Origin: Rubripirellula sp.
GTDB taxonomy: Bacteria > Planctomycetota > Planctomycetia > Pirellulales > Pirellulaceae
Assembly: GCA_029287555.1 (NCBI GenBank)
Contig: JARFQX010000400.1
Coordinates: 1 to 14,734, forward strand
Direction of reading: 5' to 3'
Length of the DNA: 14,734 bases
Position 1 is the stretch's first letter; every line of letters starts with the position of its first letter. Made by a program: the position numbers and the translations under genes. Below the pieces are notes generated by a model that was given only the letters and a program-made list of their open reading frames with translations, had not been told where the DNA came from and did no database searches. This document shows, piece by piece, positions 14,451 through 14,734 of the stretch.

Positions 14451-14585
14451 ATGGTCATGGATCGCTTCGGCCCCATCCATCTGACGTTTGCCGCAGCACT
14501 GATTACGTGCGGACTCGTCAGCACGAATGCTGCGAGGCAGTTGGTGCGGACACCTGCGGTACCTAGAAGAAACTTTTACCGATGA
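14451..14585 (+). CDS. Questionable 44-codon ORF resembling a signal peptide
   Basis: ATG 14451 opens 44 codons ending at a TGA that overlaps the next gene's start as ATGA (14582-14585). The translation has a hydrophobic stretch (HLTFAAALITCGLVSTNAA) like a signal peptide with an AXA-type cleavage site, followed by a short basic tail. It may be a leader ORF translationally coupled to the cytochrome gene, the leftover signal peptide of a lost exported protein, or chance. No recognised family and no clear ribosome binding site. Confidence 0.3.
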   Translation: MVMDRFGPIHLTFAAALITCGLVSTNAARQLVRTPAVPRRNFYR

Positions 14586-14734
14586 AGATGAAGTCTCGAC
14601 GATGGAACTTGCCCAGCCTTAGCCTCACCATTGGGCTAAGCATCGCGTTACCCCTTTCGGCCGCGGATGACGTCGACTTCGGGGCGGAGATCGCTCCGAT
14701 CTTTCAAGAGCATTGCATCCGCTGTCACTCGCCC
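14582..14734 (+). CDS. Exported PSCyt1 cytochrome c protein, N-terminal part (cut by right edge)
   Basis: The first 51 codons of a planctomycete-type cytochrome c protein, open to the window edge. A basic N-terminus (MKMKSRRWNLP) and hydrophobic core (SLSLTIGLSIALPLSAA) form a signal peptide with likely cleavage near residue 28. The mature start DVDFGAEIAPIFQEHCIRCH carries the CxxCH haem-attachment motif (Cys45, Cys48, His49) followed by SP. This N-terminus is usual for PSCyt1 proteins that continue with DUF1549 and DUF1553, or with DUF1587/DUF1592 domains. The rest would tell which. It starts 180 bp after the methyltransferase stop on the same strand. A 44-codon ORF overlaps its ATG by four bases. 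Confidence 0.85.
   Translation, partial: MKMKSRRWNLPSLSLTIGLSIALPLSAADDVDFGAEIAPIFQEHCIRCHSP

Overview
The window looks like a chromosomal segment of a planctomycete, most likely a member of the Pirellulaceae (Rhodopirellula-like). The reasons are the gene content and architecture: tandem exported sulfatases, a Tat-exported DUF1552 protein paired with a large planctomycete-type cytochrome c protein (PSCyt1/DUF1592/DUF1588/DUF1585), a PQQ-like beta-propeller beginning with the typical QWRGPNATGVS motif, many signal peptides, moderately high GC, loosely packed genes and mostly weak Shine-Dalgarno sequences. No tRNA, rRNA, CRISPR array, integrase or intact insertion sequence was seen.

Layout. 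Positions 1-2242 carry two sulfatases on the minus strand. The downstream one runs off the left edge of the window. A decayed C-terminal fragment of an FMN-dependent alpha-hydroxy-acid oxidase (about 2355-2615) and a 22-bp direct repeat lie just upstream of them. A YjbQ/UPF0047 family gene follows on the minus strand (2721-3137). It is preceded by a 20-bp tandem repeat and a small palindrome. A large plus-strand gene (3484-6561) encodes a 1025-residue exported repeat protein of no family I can name. It contains internal duplications, and its N-terminus looks like the two ends of a sulfatase joined after an internal deletion. It converges on the minus-strand DUF1552-DUF1592 pair (10450 to 6641). 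A 464-bp gap with small hairpins separates that pair from an exported epoxide-hydrolase-like alpha/beta hydrolase (10915-11859, minus). A 363-bp divergent intergenic region with a perfect GGCGTTAACGCC palindrome leads to plus-strand genes: the PQQ-like beta-propeller (12223-13557), an exported family-3 O-methyltransferase (13704-14402), a questionable 44-codon ORF, and the start of another exported PSCyt1 cytochrome c gene cut by the right edge.

How the genes fit together (inference). Nearly every protein is predicted to leave the cytoplasm. The set of sulfatases, haem-binding PSCyt1 proteins, DUF1552 partner and beta-propeller is the kind planctomycetes deploy for breakdown of sulfated or complex organic matter at or outside the inner membrane. 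No sulfatase-activating enzyme, transporter or dedicated regulator is present here, so the window is a piece of a catabolic or accessory region and not a self-contained pathway. The less ordinary items are the 1025-residue protein with its apparent sulfatase-derived N-terminus, the methyltransferase that carries a signal peptide and a changed metal-ligand motif, and the traces of gene decay and short repeats between 2243 and 3480.
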